Below are positions 32,532 to 45,626 of a DNA stretch of 64,000 nucleotides, piece after piece (the stretch's first letter is position 1; the number at the start of each line of letters is the position of its first letter). Source of the stretch: Fulvia fulva. Its lineage: Eukaryota; Ascomycota; Dothideomycetes; Mycosphaerellales; Mycosphaerellaceae. The notes under the pieces were generated by a model. The model did no database searches and had not been told where the DNA came from. It was given only the letters and a program-made list of their open reading frames with translations. The stretch is from assembly GCF_020509005.1 (NCBI RefSeq), contig NC_063013.1, positions 1,922,001 to 1,986,000 of the forward strand. The letters run 5' to 3'. Position numbers and translations under genes: made by a program.

Positions 32532-33850
32532 CGGGTGTCGCTAAAGATAAGAATGTCGTCTAAGTATATAGAGCAGAAGTCATCTAGGAACTCGCGAAGA
32601 GTGTCGTTGATATAAGACTAAAATGTACCTAGCGTATTATATAATCCAAACGGTATTACTAAGTACTCGAACTGTCTATATCTAGTAGTAAATGCGGTCT
32701 TCTATTCGTGACCCTCCGTAACACGGATACGATTAAAGGCGGCGATCATATCGAGCTTAGTAAACCACTTCTTACCCGCTATCCTATTAAGCGTGTCTTA
32801 TATTAAGGGGATAGGGTATCTAGACTTTAACGTAATAGCGTTCAGGCCGCGATAGTCTACGTATACCCGAAGTCTACTACTAGGCTTACGTACTATAAGT
32901 ACGGGCGAAGCTATATCCGCTCGTCCTACGTACCTTCGAATCTTCTAGTCGGCTAGGTAGCTATCCGTCTAACGCTTAATCACTTTATCCTCCTAAGGCG
33001 ACATACGGAATAGATACTTAAAAGGTAGCTTGCTTCCTTCCTTAAGGTTGATCTTATAATTGATACCTAGTCGGTATAGTAGTAGCTTATATACCGCCTA
33101 AGCCGAGAAGGTTCGGGCGTACTTACGGTACTTAGGTAGTAGGTGATCTACCGGGTCTATAATATTGTCCTTATTAAGCGATTTATAGAACTGGTCAACA
33201 TCTACTTACGCGTATATCTTATACGCCCGTAACGAGGGCCCGGATCTATCTACTACTAGTATAAAGGATTAGTACTTTGCTTCGATCCTAGTAGTTCATC
33301 CTTTTCTCGGATATATATAAGGTAGACTTAAGTACCCTTTCGTCTTATATATATTATAAAAGCTCCTACTCCTACTTCTAGGATGTCTAGTAACTAATTA
33401 TCCGGTATTATAGATACGGTTACTTCTACCGGCGTTCTCCGGTCCTTTCCTCAGGAGCGCCTATATAGCTTCTTAATAGTGTCTCTTCCGTCTACTAGTA
33501 AGGGCAGTCTAGTATAGAGACGGGGCTTCGGTTTATCCTCTATAGTTACTACCGGACGGAAGGTTTAATACGTCTATATAGGCTACTTTCCTTTATTATA
33601 AACTGACTGTACCTATACCGGCTTACCGTCCTATAGGTATAGCTCCTTATAGCGCTTCGAGTCGAGGGTAAGCGTCCTAGATTTATAATAGACACCTAGC
33701 TAATATACTATAATCTAAGGCCTACTAAGGACTATATTATATTCGAGGTCGGCGAGCTACGTACTTATGACTTCCTTATAACTATTTAGGTCTAGTTCTA
33801 TCGTTGTCTATTCCGTAATGTCTACTCCTAAGGTAGAGCTATCCGCTAGC
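32532..33850 (-). pseudogene. Gypsy-2 RT palm and protease-RT linker
   Basis: Minus strand: [23 protein letters not shown] block (about 32880-32830), FTKLDMIAAFNRIRV (about 32780-32730), GQFEYLVIPFGLYNAPGTFQ (about 32680-32620) and the catalytic [10 protein letters not shown] (32566-32536). These are the palm motifs lost from Gypsy-1. The LINE-C insertion falls right after YLDD. The frame is broken by RIP changes but the motifs are clear. Confidence 0.85.
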
Positions 33851-35141
33851 GTAAGGAGTAGAAGCTCTAGTAATAAATGAACCTTAAAATTGTTATTATA
33901 CGTATATATTCGGTCTATAAACTTAGAGTTAGTACTAATATTAAAGAACGACTAAGATTTGATACTATTCGCTATACTAGGCATTACTAAGTATATTACT
34001 ACCTTAGGTTACTATTCTTATTCCTTTCGAATTGTTCTTAAGGGACGCGAAGATATCCTTAGCCCTTTACCTAGTAGCGGTAGTAGCTCTAGTTCTTTTA
34101 GACTTCTAAGAGGCCTAACAATTACTACGCTTAAGTACTAGCCTAACCATTTCCCCGCTATTATAGAGTAGGTAGACGGGGTAGTATCTCGTAGTCGAAG
34201 AGCTTATATACTCGATTAGTAAGGCGGTGTCCGGTCTTACGACACTTCTTATAGCGGCCTTCGTTTATATATCGAGTGTTCTTAGCGTTATCGAGAGGAC
34301 CGATATTAGCGGCCTATATACTAACTTCGCTATAATCTGCCTACGCCTTACGGGTACGTCGAGAGCGTCCTCCGCTACCGCTACTACCTCCGTTATTATT
34401 ACTAGAACCGACGGTAGGTAGGTCGGTCTTCTCGTCCTTCTTACTATCCTTCTTATTATCCTTCTTAGTAGGCTACTTTCTCGGGTATAGTATATCGACT
34501 AGGCGGAAATCCTCCTTAGCTCGATATAAGTAATCTTCTATAGCTTTGATTATCTATAGGTCCTTAGAGATAAACTTCTAGAGGTACCGGTAATTAAGCT
34601 TACGCTTAAGTATATCGATATAGTCCTCTTAATCGTAGTAAAGCTATATAATGTTTGTACTCTTTCTAAATAAGACGTTAAACTCGGTAAAGGAGTCGTT
34701 ACGTCTATCTACTTACTTTAAGGCGGCTATATCGTCGCGTACGCGAGCCTTTACGTTACGCTTACTATAGCGCTTACGTAAGTCCTCTATAAGCTTATTA
34801 AGTGTCTTATATATACGGTCGCCCTTTACGCTAGTAAGGGACGGGATTTAAGGTCCGATTAATTAAAACGCGCTACCCTTAGTATAGTTATATACGAACT
34901 TTAACGTAGCCTTCGAGGTACGGAACGTAGTATTCTATAGCTTAGTTTCTAAGGTATTCTACTACACCTCGAACGTTAGCCCGATAGGCGTGTTATCATT
35001 ATTCCTATTACCGCTAAACTTCTTTACCTCCGTCTTATCTATCTTAAATATAACGTTAAGGTCTAGGTCGATATTAAGTATTATATCCTAGTAACATCTT
35101 ATATATAATTAAATAAGAGGTGACTATATTCGCCCCCCCCT
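33850..35141 (-). pseudogene. Gypsy-2 gag and protease start
   Basis: Minus strand: the gag body reads KIDKTEVKKFSGNRNN near 35045-34990, close in type to other fungal chromovirus gags. A knuckle block YKKCRKTGHR (about 34255-34225) lacks expected Cys through TGY>TAY. Then NISTNSKFID (about 33945-33915) is a protease block with N for the active-site D (GAY>AAY). The N-terminal end is cut by LINE A2. The block from 35090 to 35141 has no clear identity. Confidence 0.7.
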
Positions 35142-36601
35142 AAAACACGACACATTCGAAAGCTCTTATTAAGGCCATTCTAACGATATATAAAGCAGGC
35201 CACTACCCCTAGGACTAAGGGAGTTCTACCTTATTCAATCTAGATAGCTTAAAGCTCTCTTCACCCTATTTCTTTAGCTCTAAACGCCGCGGAGGTGCCT
35301 AGCGACATTAGGCAACTCCTAGGCAATAGTAGCCTAGGCTACGGTACTAACGGCGCCTACGGCCCTATAGGCGAAGCCCCCCTAAGACAACTAGTAGCAA
35401 CTTATAGAGGACGTAAAAAGTATAGAAACTAACGATCAGCTCCCTTACCGGTCTCTATAGGTAATGATTACTTAGCTACGTACGGCGCTTATACTATCGT
35501 ATTACCGAGAGCAATAAGAAATAAGGACGACGTCCTAGGCGATTAGTAAGGCCACCCGGAATCAACACCCCTATAGCTAGATATCGGTCGCGGTATCGAT
35601 ACTAGGCCCCCGCCTAACGTACGATATAGTTACGATCCGTATTATAGTAAAGGAAGACTAGGCCGAAGTTACGAAGCTATCGAACAAGGAGCTCGCCTAA
35701 CGAATTAACTAACTAGGGGTAGTCGTAGTGAACTAATAGTCTAACGGCACTCTATAGATCTATACTAGCTCTACTACTACTAGGAGGCACCTAGAGGCAT
35801 AGCTATAGTAGGCATCTAAGGTTACGGTATTAGCGAAGGTCTTAACGAAACAATTTACGATCCTAGTCTACGATATACCTAAGGAGTTTGACCTAACTAA
35901 CTAGGGTCACCTACGCGCTCTCTAAGAGGACAACCCGGTCACGCTTAACTCTCTAATCTAGAAGGCGACTTGGCTCTATAGGAAACGGCTCGAAGGCAAG
36001 AAGGCCTCGGCGTTAATAGTATAGCTATAAGACGCGAAAGCGGCGGATCTAGCGATAGAACAAGGCCGAGTCTAGTAATATAGCCTTAAGATAGTAGAAA
36101 AGCACTCCTTATCCTTTCGTGTCCTCTAATGCTTCAAATGCTAATAGTATAGACACTAAACCTATACGTGTATAAATAAGTAGGCCTACTCGAACTATAT
36201 AGGAGACTATATATCTAGGGACTATATATCGACTACGAGACGGTACGCGAACTGTCCGGGGTACTACCTATCGTATAGTACGGAATGCCTATAGCGGAAA
36301 CTAGCGAAAAACAAGGCAATTATAAACAGAACCGTCGCCCTAAGATTCTACGGCGACCGTAAGGCTAGCCTATACCGGAACTAACTAGCGGCGGTCGGGT
36401 ATAAGCGCCCTAGGGCCGAGAACGATATAAAGGATATATAACCTAGGGCGTACGGGAGGCTACGTACTCTACTAGCTACGGCGAGGGAATCTAACTAGGC
36501 CCGGCTCCCCTTTAGTATATAGCCGATAGGCGTAGACTAGGACGTATAGGGTAGTAGGACATAGGACGATATAGAGGAAATAATTGTCGATGCCGATAAC
36601 T
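35142..36601 (+). pseudogene. LINE-A ORF1 remnant, copy A2
   Basis: Colinear with A4 ORF1 at an offset of 22062 bp. The knuckle block is at about 36130-36290. The start codon is lost with the 5' truncation. In-frame stops are frequent, nearly all TAG/TAA at former CAG, CAA and TGG. Confidence 0.8.
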
Positions 36602-39600
36602 AGCCTCGACACGCTTAGTATTATCTAGTATAACGTTAACTATAGTAAGGATATAGTCTAGAACCATTTCCTACACGAGGCGGACCCGCGCGTCTACTAC
36701 GTCCTTATAATCTAGGAGCTATAGATTAACCCGTACTATAAGAGACTAACGACCTACAAGTCACTAGGCTATACGATATGCCTACGAGGCGACGGTAGAA
36801 CCCGTACGTGCTTCTATGTTAGCAAGGACATACTAGAATCCGACTGGGAGGTAGTGTACTACGTAGACGAAGAAGGCGGGGGCGATATTACCTCCCTCTA
36901 CGTAGGTAGCACCTAGATACACAACCTATATATACAACCGCTAGCCTCGAGGTCTAGCCGCGACCTAGGGGTCTATAGACACCTAGATAGTGCGCTTAAG
37001 AGACAAGGGTGCCACATCGTAGTAGGAGACTTTAATATATACTACCCTTCCTAGGAAAGCCTTATATAGCCGTACCCTATAGCCGACGAAGTACTCGACT
37101 TAATAGCGAGTAACGTAATTGCCCTTAATACCCCGAAGGACCTAGGCACCTAGAAGAGAGGGGGACTCTAAGGCACGATCGACCTCTCCTAGATCTTAGA
37201 TAGCTACTACTATACGGTAACCTACTATAGGATCGAATATAAACTCGAGGCGTCGTTAGACTATATACTAGTTAGGACCTCTATTACGATATAGATATAA
37301 CGTATACTAGCGAGAACCCCTAAGCTAAACTAGGGAAAGGCCTACTAGGCTAATATCTAGGCGTATCTCGATAACTCTAAGAGGCTAGTCTAGATCGCGT
37401 AGTAGTAATACAATAGTAAAGACGAGATAGACGAAGCAGTCTAGGGGTTAATAGACGAAATAAGAAAAGCGACCTTACTTTACGTTCCGCTTACCTAACT
37501 AACGATATAGTCTAAACTATACTAGACGCCGGAGTACACTACGGTAGTAAGAGAAGCAAGGAGAGCCCGCCGGGTATAGACGAGTAGCTATAGCGAGGAG
37601 GCCTAGAACGTATATAGGGAGGCATACTAATAGAAGAAAGCTATAATACGGAGGGAGAAAGCAGTCGGCTAGAGGGCTATAGTAGAAGAAATCGCCGGGA
37701 AGCTAGAGAGGATATAGAAGCTAGCGAAATAGGCCCGATAGGACCCTATATAGGGCCCCTCCTTCTCTATCCTAGCGCTATAATCGCCTAGTAGCCCGGT
37801 TAGCAACCCCGAGGCTAAGGCGCGTCTACTAGCTAGTAAGTTCTTCCCGCCCCTAGTCGAGGCTAATCTAAGCGACATAAATAGCTCTACTCCTCTAGCC
37901 CCTAGTATCGCGGTCTAATAAGAGGTGTCCGAGGGAGAAGTTACCGCTATACTAAGGAAGTTACCGGCGAAGAAAGCCCCGGGCCCGGATAGGATCCTAA
38001 ACGAGCTACTAAAGAAGTGTAGAGATCAACTAGCTTTAGTAGTTATAGCGATCTTTAACGCCTACCTACAGACCGGATACTACCCGATAGCTTTTAAATA
38101 ATCGACGATAGTGGTCCTACGTAAGCCGTAGAAGGAAGACTATACGTAGGTAAAGTCGTACCGCCTAATTACGCTCCTTAATACTCTTAGGAAGGCGCTT
38201 AAGAAGCTAGTTATAACGAGACTCTCCGAGGCGGTAGAGGAACACTCCCTACTCCCGGACACCTAGATAGGTACGCGCCTATAGCGATCGATACTATCCG
38301 CGATAGAACTTATCACCTCTTAGGTAAAGGCTATCTAGTATAAGAATAGGGACAAGGTGGCTTCCTTACTTAGCCTAGACATATCGGGAGCCTTCGACTA
38401 CGTATTATACCCGCGGCTACTCTATATCCTAAGGTCGAAAGGACTCCCTAAGTGGCTTGTCAACTTCGTACGGTCCTACCTCTAAAACCGTAGTACGTCG
38501 ATCCTAGTCGGCTAGTATAGAAGCCCATTTTAAGTAGTCTATACTAGAATCCCGTAAGGCTTAACGCTAGTACCTATTCTGTTCCTCTTCTTTATAGCGA
38601 CGCTACTCCTAGCCCTAGAATCCTAGAACACCGCTACGAGCGGCTTCGTAGACGACATAAACATCCTAGCGTAGTCTTCCTCGACTAAGGAGAACTATAG
38701 GCTACTAGAAGAGAAGCATAAGATCTACGAGGACTAGGCTAGGAGGTACGGGGCTCGGTTTGCCCTAGAAAAGTACAATCTAATACACTTTACGCGCCGG
38801 CTACGGTTCTATAATATATAAGCTTCTATCTAGATATAGGGACATACGACTAACCCGGCAAATTAGCTTAGAATCCTCGGACTATAGGTAGACCCGGCGC
38901 TACGGTAGAGGAAGTACGTATAGGTAATATTACGGAAAGCTAAACAGAATATAGTATTATACTAGAGGCTCACTACGTCTATATAGGGGGCGGACTTCCG
39001 GTAGTCACGACTTCTATATACGGCTATTATACGGCCAGTCCTTACCTATAGTAGCTAAGTGTAGTCCTTAGGCGAGAGGGCCTACCTATCGAAGGGACTC
39101 GTCGCGCCGCTAGCGAAGATCCAAAACTAATGCCTAAGGAAGGTCACCGGGGTATATAAGTCGATACTAACGAGGATACTTAAGTACGAGACCGCTATAC
39201 CGCCGATCGACCTATATATCTAGGGACTACGGACCTCCTACTTAGGCAAGTCGGCAAAGTACCTAGTATAGAAGGTTATCGCTAGTATAGTCGTAAGGGC
39301 CCGCGAATTAGTACTAGCGTATAAGGGCATTCGACCCGGAAACGAGCCGAACTACCGGGTAAGGGACGAATAGCTAGTAATATAATAGGAAGGTAAGAAA
39401 TCGTTTATAGAGTAACTATAGAAAGAGAGGTAGAACAACTAGGTTATAGGGTATAGTAGACGCCCTTAGCTAGCGGGACAACCTAAGGAATAGTTAGCTA
39501 CGAAATCCGCGGTCAAGTACCCCCCGAAGCTTATCTACTACCGCCTTACGAGGGTATAGAGTAGTATAGTAACCTAACTACGAAGCGAACACATCGGCCT

Positions 39601-39907
39601 CTAGGGGTACCTATTAGAGAGGAAGGTTCTAGGATATACGAATACTAGCTACCCCTACGGCTATCGCTCCTAGAACGTACGGTACGTACTCCTCGTCTGT
39701 CCGAGGTGGTCGCTAGGAAGGGGGGAGTAGATAGTAAAGGCGAGGAACCGGACGATTAGGGCACTTCTTAACAACGCTAAGGACCTACGGCGTATTACGA
39801 ACTAGATACTAGAGAAGGGCTAGCTAGAACAGTACCGCCTAGTAGGAGTAGTATAGGAAGAGAGGATACGACGTAGCGCGACGAGACCGGCTAGGAGCGG
39901 GGGCTAA
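36590..39907 (+). pseudogene. LINE-A ORF2 remnant (endonuclease + RT), copy A2
   Basis: The ATG at 36590 and stop TAA at 39905-39907 match A4. Endonuclease GDFN at about 37025, RT KAPGPDRILNELL at about 37970, GFVDDINIL at about 38640-38670 (one Asp retained at each catalytic position), and a C-terminal Cys/His block at about 39645-39710. It has no functional frame. Confidence 0.82.
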
Positions 39908-40085
39908 CGGGGTAGTGACATAGACTACGTACGTTTAGAGGGAAAGCTAAACTAGATAAGGAGTAGTCGGGGGCGGGAAGGGTTGTTACCTATTCGGGTT
40001 TCCCTTTGTATATAACAATAGATATATACCTATATAGGCCGGATAGGGTCCTAGAACAGGGGAATAACAAATCTATCTATCTATC

Positions 40086-40518
40086 TATATCCTTGCCCGA
40101 CCCTACTATAGTACCCTCGCCCGTAATAGTTAGTTACGCCTACCTACGAGTAGAGAGCTGACCTCTACGTATAATATCGAGACCGCCCGAGATAGTACGA
40201 TAGTACTAGACCGTACGATTAATTCGCGATAATAGAGAACGCCGACGAGGCCTCTCGACGCCATCCCCTACGGCCTTTAAGTATACGACCTACCGCCGCT
40301 ACTTAGTAATAGTAGCACCTATATTATACGCCCTCTATCTTAGCCGAGTTACTTATCGGAGACCCTTAGAACCTAGAACTTTAGAACTAGCTTAACTCGA
40401 TCCTTAGCGATAGTATATACCCGGACCGCGTAAGTAGGATATAGTATAAGTAAGGGAATAGAATAGACAGGTCTACTCTCTCTTATCTTTATATACCCGA
40501 TTTATAAATTCTTATAAC
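40086..40518. other. Unassigned segment between LINE A2 and Copia-2, probably Gypsy-2 5' region
   Basis: 433 bp of RIP-mutated sequence. It follows LINE A2 and ends at the Copia-2 insertion point (duplication ATAAC, 40514-40518). On the minus strand it has a TATATAAA stretch and a CT-rich run (about 40470-40500), but it does not match the Gypsy-2 LTR at 17980-18153. By position it should be the N-terminal gag or leader of Gypsy-2. I see no motif that proves it. Confidence 0.4.
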
Positions 40519-40926
40519 TATTAAATAGGTACGAGTTACGTAGTAGTAGAAGACGGCGGATCACATAAAAGACGAAGAAGGACCTAATAGGATAGCGTAT
40601 ATCTATATATAGTATCGCTAGTATTAGTAGTATAGGTAGATACTAGGTGTCCGGATATTTACTAGCCTATAGGCTAGTAAACCCTAGTCACGTGATCTAG
40701 TTATATAACACACCTATACCTATATAGATAGATAGATTATTCATTCGCCTGTTTTAGTGCCCTATGGCCTATGCAGGTCTCTCGCTATTTAGGTCTATTT
40801 GTGTAGGTAGGAAACCCGATTAACGGATGAAAACCTCCTCGTCTTTGCCCTCCTCGTTCTTTCCTGTCTTGTCCTTTCGTTCTCCTTCCTTCAGGGTACG
40901 CTAGTGTCATGGTTGTTACCCTATGA

Positions 40927-43900
40927 CTACCTTGCCCGTAACCCTGGTGATGTCCTCCTCTCGATTCCCTTTCTCCCTTCTGTTTCCCCGGCTCTTCTCT
41001 CTCTCTCCCTCCTCTCTATCCACCTTTCCGTTTCTACTGCTAGGGAGAATTGCTCTAGGTAGTCCTCGTTAAGGATCCATCTTGTCACTCTCCTTATATC
41101 TTGTCTGTCCTGGATGATGGCCTGGTATTGCCTGTCTCTTGCCTTCGCCCTCCACTGGCTTCTCCCTTTTACCCACTTAGTACAGTTCAGCACCATGTGC
41201 TCCGGGTTTTGGGATAGGTAGCCATAGGGGCAACGTTTGGAATCGTATCCTGGGACTCTTCTTTGGTGCAAGTATGCTCTTAGCCCAATGTGCTCAGAGC
41301 GAATCTGGATAGCTATGCTTGCTTCCGCCCTCTTCAGGTCTTTATAGATAAGGTAGTTATACCTCCCGAAGGTCCTGGCCGCTAGTGGGGCTCCTGGCCT
41401 CACCGGTTTTTGGTTCCAACGCGTTTCCCATAGGTGACCTGCGATCCTTTCTGCTTGGCTTTGCTTCTTTTTCCCTTTGTCCCCTGTGTTAGCTTGCTCC
41501 CTCAGAGCTTCTCTCTGTTCAAGGGCTGCTAGGATTTCCTGTGATGTTTTTAGGTCTGCTTCCTTCTGTGGGGTCATGTGTGGCCGGTTGGGTCTTCTCC
41601 TCCTCTCCCACTGGGTTCTTATCCTTTGAGTAGCTGCTTAGATAGTTCCCTAGGCTGGGTATGCTGATGTCTTCTCTGCGTATTGACACCTCATGCCCTG
41701 GAGGTACTCCCTGATGGGGGCTGTACCTGATTCCATTTCCATTGTCCTGTGAGGGGTTGACTTGTATGCCCCTAGTACTCTCTTTAGGCAGGCTGCCTGC
41801 GCTCTGTTGAGGGGGTCCTCAATTCTCTTCGGGATGTGTTTTTCCGCTGCCCAAATTGCTGCTCCATATAGCATTGCGGGCTTGACAATGGCCTTGTACA
41901 TGGTCTGGGCCTTTGTGAAGGTCGCCCCCCAGGTTGACGCAGTGAGTCTCTCGATTGATTGTCTGTTGGTGTCCGCTCTCGCTTGCGCCTTCTTCACTTG
42001 TGGTCCCCAGCTGAGTTTCGGGTCTAGCCATATCCCAAGGACTCTGAGTTCCCTTGTAGGATAGGTCTCGAACCCCTGGATTTTTACTGGTGCTGCCAAG
42101 TTGTGTTTTGTCTTTGCCTTGCTAAAATGGATAAGTTGGTACTTGTCCGGTGCGAATTTTGCCCTATGCTCTCTTGCCCACTTTTCGCATTGTCTATGTC
42201 TCTCCTCTAGGAGTGCGCAGTTTTCCTCTGTGGACCCCGACCACGCTAGGATATTTGTGTCATCCACGAACCCCGATGCTAAGGTGTTTGCTGTTTCTAG
42301 GAGTGGGGTCAGGTCGGCCATAAAGAGGAGGAACAGAATTGGGGAGAGTGTAGAGCCCTGTGGGATGCCCGTGTTCGCAATTAGGGTCTGCGGGGCTTTG
42401 AAGGACCCTAGGAGGATCTGGGTTGTTCTGTCCTTAAGGAATGACTGCACAAAGTGTACTATCCAGGCTAGGATGCTTTTCATTCTAAGGATGTGTAGGA
42501 GCCTTACGTAGGACACATTGTCGAAAGCCCCTGATATGTCTAGTGAAAGCAGTGAGGCTACCTTGTTGTTGCCATAGTGCCAGATGTGTCTGATTTGCTC
42601 TGTGATCAGTTCGACTGCTGTGAGGGTAGATCTCTTTTGTCTCCCCCCCATTTGCGTTGCCGGGAGGAGGTTGTGTTCTTCTACTATTCCGGTGAGCCTT
42701 ATAGCCACGACCTTCTCTAGGAGCTTCCCTAGTGTGTTCAGCAACGCAATTGGTCTGTATGACTTCAACTTAGTATAGTCTTCCTTTTGGGGTTTCCTTA
42801 GGACGCAAGTCAGTGATTGCCTAAAGGCCTTTGGGCAATACCCCTGCTTCATGCACTGGGTAAAGATTGGCGTAAGCACTGGAGTGATAAGGCTGCTGCT
42901 AGCTTTTAGGTAACAGTTAGGGATCTTGTCTGGGCCTGGGGCTTTGTTGCCCTTCAGTTTCTTGATAATGTTTCCGATCTCTATAGCAGACACTTGCTAG
43001 TTAGCCTCCCTTGGCGGAGGAATGTGTGTTCCTGGGATATTGCTTAGGTCTGCCTCTACCTAAGTCCCGAAGAAGTGGTCTGCGAATGCTTTCGCTTTCC
43101 CTATCGGAGTGGTTTGCGTTTCCCCGTCTTGGTCCTGTATTGAGGGAAACTAGGGCGGGGAGTTTCGTTCCTCGTCTGGTTTCCTGGCCCATTCTGCTAG
43201 TCTCTAGATTTGTTCCGGGTGTTCTGTGATCATCCCTACAGTTGACCTCTACTCCTGCGTCTTGTCTCTTCTGATCTGCGCCTTCTTTGCTTTGCACGCG
43301 TTGTTATAGGCTTCCTAGTTTGCTTAGGTGCGTCGTTGCTCCCATCTCCTTCTTGCTCTCCTTGCCTCCTTGACTTTGGCTGTGCACTCTGGTGTCCAGT
43401 ATAGCTTCTGGTATAGCGACCATCTCTTCTCAGGTATATGGGCCTGGGCTGCCCTTTGCATAGCTTCTATCAGCTGCTCCACTGCTTGGTCAATCCCCTC
43501 CGTTGTGTGTATGTTGTCAATGTTCACCTGTTCTAGTTCGCCTTCTAGCCGCTGCTGTACTAGTGTCCACTCGGCCTGCTTCTAGCAGAGCCTCCTCTCA
43601 GGTTCCCTCTCCTCCTCAACTGTGAGTTGGATGTCGGTTTGGATTGGATAGTGGTCTGATGAGGACTCTAGTTGGTCATTGACTGTGCAGCTTTCTACCC
43701 GTCGTGTTAAGGCGTGGGACATGAAGCATAGGTCTAGCGTGCTAGAACTGTTGTTTCTAGCCCAAGTTTCTGTTCCCTTTGGCGTGATCAAGTCCATTTG
43801 GGCTGTTTCCATCTAACCAATGAGCCTCCCTGCTAAGAAGTGGTGTGCTGGGGTGAAGTCCGATCCCTACTTTGGGTGATGGAGGTTGAAATCTCCTATC

Positions 43901-44328
43901 ACGATGTTGTGGTTTTGTTGGTCCATTGCTTCCGGGAGCCTTCCTAGCGTGTGTAGTTGTGTGCTGCTTCTGGACTCTAGAGGTGGGTTGTATACGCTAT
44001 GGATCAGGACTTGGCCTTGAGTTGTTTTGAGCTGCACTGTGGTGATATCCCTGTCGGTTCTCGGCCAGGCCTGCCAGTCCTCTGCTAGTACCTTCTTACT
44101 GACATAGATACAAGTTCGTGGGACTCCCTCGGTTCTGTTTATTACTACGTGGTATCTCGGGTCTCGTACAGTTGATGGAATCCTAGAGTGTGGGTTGATC
44201 CCTAGTTCCTGTATTGCTATAATGTGGTGTTCCTCCGGGTCTAAGGCTTGTAGAAAGCTCCTTTGGACCTTGTCTTTGCTTCTGTTCACATTATACTAAA
44301 TGATTGATAGTCTGTTAGTGTGAGGCAT
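40927..44328 (-). pseudogene. LINE-B ORF2 (endonuclease + reverse transcriptase), copy B2
   Basis: The ATG at 44328 and TAG at 40929-40927 give about 1134 codons in a single frame, with a handful of premature TAG/TAA codons (for example near 44297, 43868, 43580, 43322, 42995, 41648). Between them long open stretches remain, 447 codons across the RT. Endonuclease: IAIQELG, VYNPPLE and VIGDFNLHHP (about 43900-43870), SSDHYPIQ (about 43665). RT: KAPGPDKIPN, SLDISGAFDNV, GIPQGSTLSPILFLLFM and GFVDDTNILAWS (about 42280-42240). The C-terminus has CPYGYLSQNPEHMVLNC (about 41235-41185), a CCHC-type block with one Cys now Tyr. No RNase H domain is seen. It makes DNA copies at nicked targets when intact. 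Confidence 0.92.
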
Positions 44329-45620
44329 CAGGACATGTTTGTGTCTGGGTCCGTTTGGTCTTGCTGTTGGTCTTGCTGTTGGTTTTCCCGTCCCTCCTCC
44401 TGTTCTTCCCTTTGGGGTTGGCTCCCTATCATTTGGTTGATTCTCATTTGTCCATTGCTCTGCGCTGCCTTGTATAAGAACGTTGGTCTCCCTATTGCTA
44501 GCACTATTTGTGGCTCCTCTTATGGCCGGGGTCTCTTATTCGGGTGGGTGGTTCTCTCTGGTTGTTTCTGTTCACCTACTAGGAACCTGGTTGGTGTTGT
44601 TACCCTTGCTTCCCGCGCTCTCCACTGGGCTGATAGTCTAACTGGGCATTGGTTTGACCATGCCGGGTGTTTTCTCCCACATGCTGCGCATCTTGTGTCC
44701 TCCTTCCGTTTTTGGCACTCTTGGGTCGCGTGATCACCAGCACAGTGTGAGCAGACTGGTGTGGCTTTGCTACACTTTGGGGCAATATGTCCGTACTGTT
44801 GACAGTTGAAACATTGAAGGATTCTGTGGTTGCTCTAATGGATTTCTACATCCAGCCTCTCAAAGTCCCAGTACAACCCTTGGTCTAAGACCTTGTTCGC
44901 TTGCTCTGGTGTTGCAACCCATAAGATCAGCGAGGAGGCCCTCTTGCCCTCCTCTATCTTCTTCTTGACCCACGCTGTCTTTGTGATCTGTAGTCCTAGT
45001 GCTATTACCTAGTTTTGCCTCTGGAGGTTTGGTGTATCCCTTTGTGTATCAAAGGTTCGTGGGACCCTATGCGCAATTACCATGTACTGTTGATAGGAGA
45101 CTTTCGCTGTGCTCCCGATCTTCAGTGTCCACTCCTTGTTTATTTCGAGGGCCTTCTTGTCCTATACGTGTGCTGTAAACAGCTTGACCCCTTTGTTGTC
45201 TGCCCTTGCCCCTACTATTCCCTTTACTCCGATCTTCTCGACTATCTCCCTCCCGGTCATCTTTCCTATCTCTTCCTTCTCTTTCTAGTCCGTAATATGG
45301 ACTCGTAGTACTATGCTTTGAGGGGGGGTGGGTTGGCTCGCGATTGTTGCCCAGGTCGTTAGGCCCTAGGTCTGTCTCGGGTCTCTTTGAGGGTTGTTTC
45401 TTGCGTTTCGTATTGCTGCCTCGATTGCCATGTTGATCGTAGTGCTTGTTTGTCGTTTGAGCGCCTTCAGTCCCCCGAGCAGTTCGCTCATTACTCCTTT
45501 CAGTGCTCTCTCCGGAAACCTCCCTTCTTCTGCCGCTACCATCTCTTCCGCCTTCTTGCAGAGCGTCCTCCACTCGTCTCCCCCTTGCTCTCGGTCGTCT
45601 ACTGCCGTCGTCGTCGCCAT
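44328..45620 (-). pseudogene. LINE-B ORF1 (RNA-binding, three CCHC knuckles), copy B2
   Basis: The ATG at 45620 is followed by an open 84-codon stretch with the ELLGGLKALKRQTSTTINMA block. A TAG at 45366 (former CAG) interrupts it. The same frame resumes with three knuckles at about 44813-44660: CFNCQQYGHIAPKC, CSHCAGDHATQEC and CAACGRKHPAWSNQC. It ends TGA at 44330-44328, sharing one base with the ORF2 ATG (TGATG). Similar knuckles are found in LINE-A and LINE-C. Confidence 0.88.
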
Positions 45621-45626
45621 TTTTCA

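Larger units (their letters stand above)
35142..40085 (+). mobile_element. LINE-A copy A2, nearly full length
   Basis: Colinear with A4 from AAAACACGAC (35142) to the (ATCT)n tail (about 40068-40085). It lacks only about the first 50 bp of A4. The 5' junction is preceded by a run of eight C (35133-35140). The target duplication is not certain: the right flank TATATCCT recurs at 35082-35089, which would leave 52 unexplained bases. It is heavily RIP-mutated and inserted in Gypsy-2. Confidence 0.9.
17980..40518 (-). mobile_element. Gypsy-2, chromodomain Gypsy element, split by LINE-C, LINE A2 and Copia-2
   Basis: Pieces: 17980-21330, 32532-35141 and, by inference, 40086-40518. On the minus strand the order is gag, protease, RT, RNase H, integrase, chromodomain, LTR. 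The 5' LTR is absent, most simply because Copia-2, inserted at 40518, pushes the rest beyond 64000. It is related to Gypsy-1 over its whole length, but unlike Gypsy-1 it keeps the RT core. It is heavily RIP-mutated. Confidence 0.85.
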
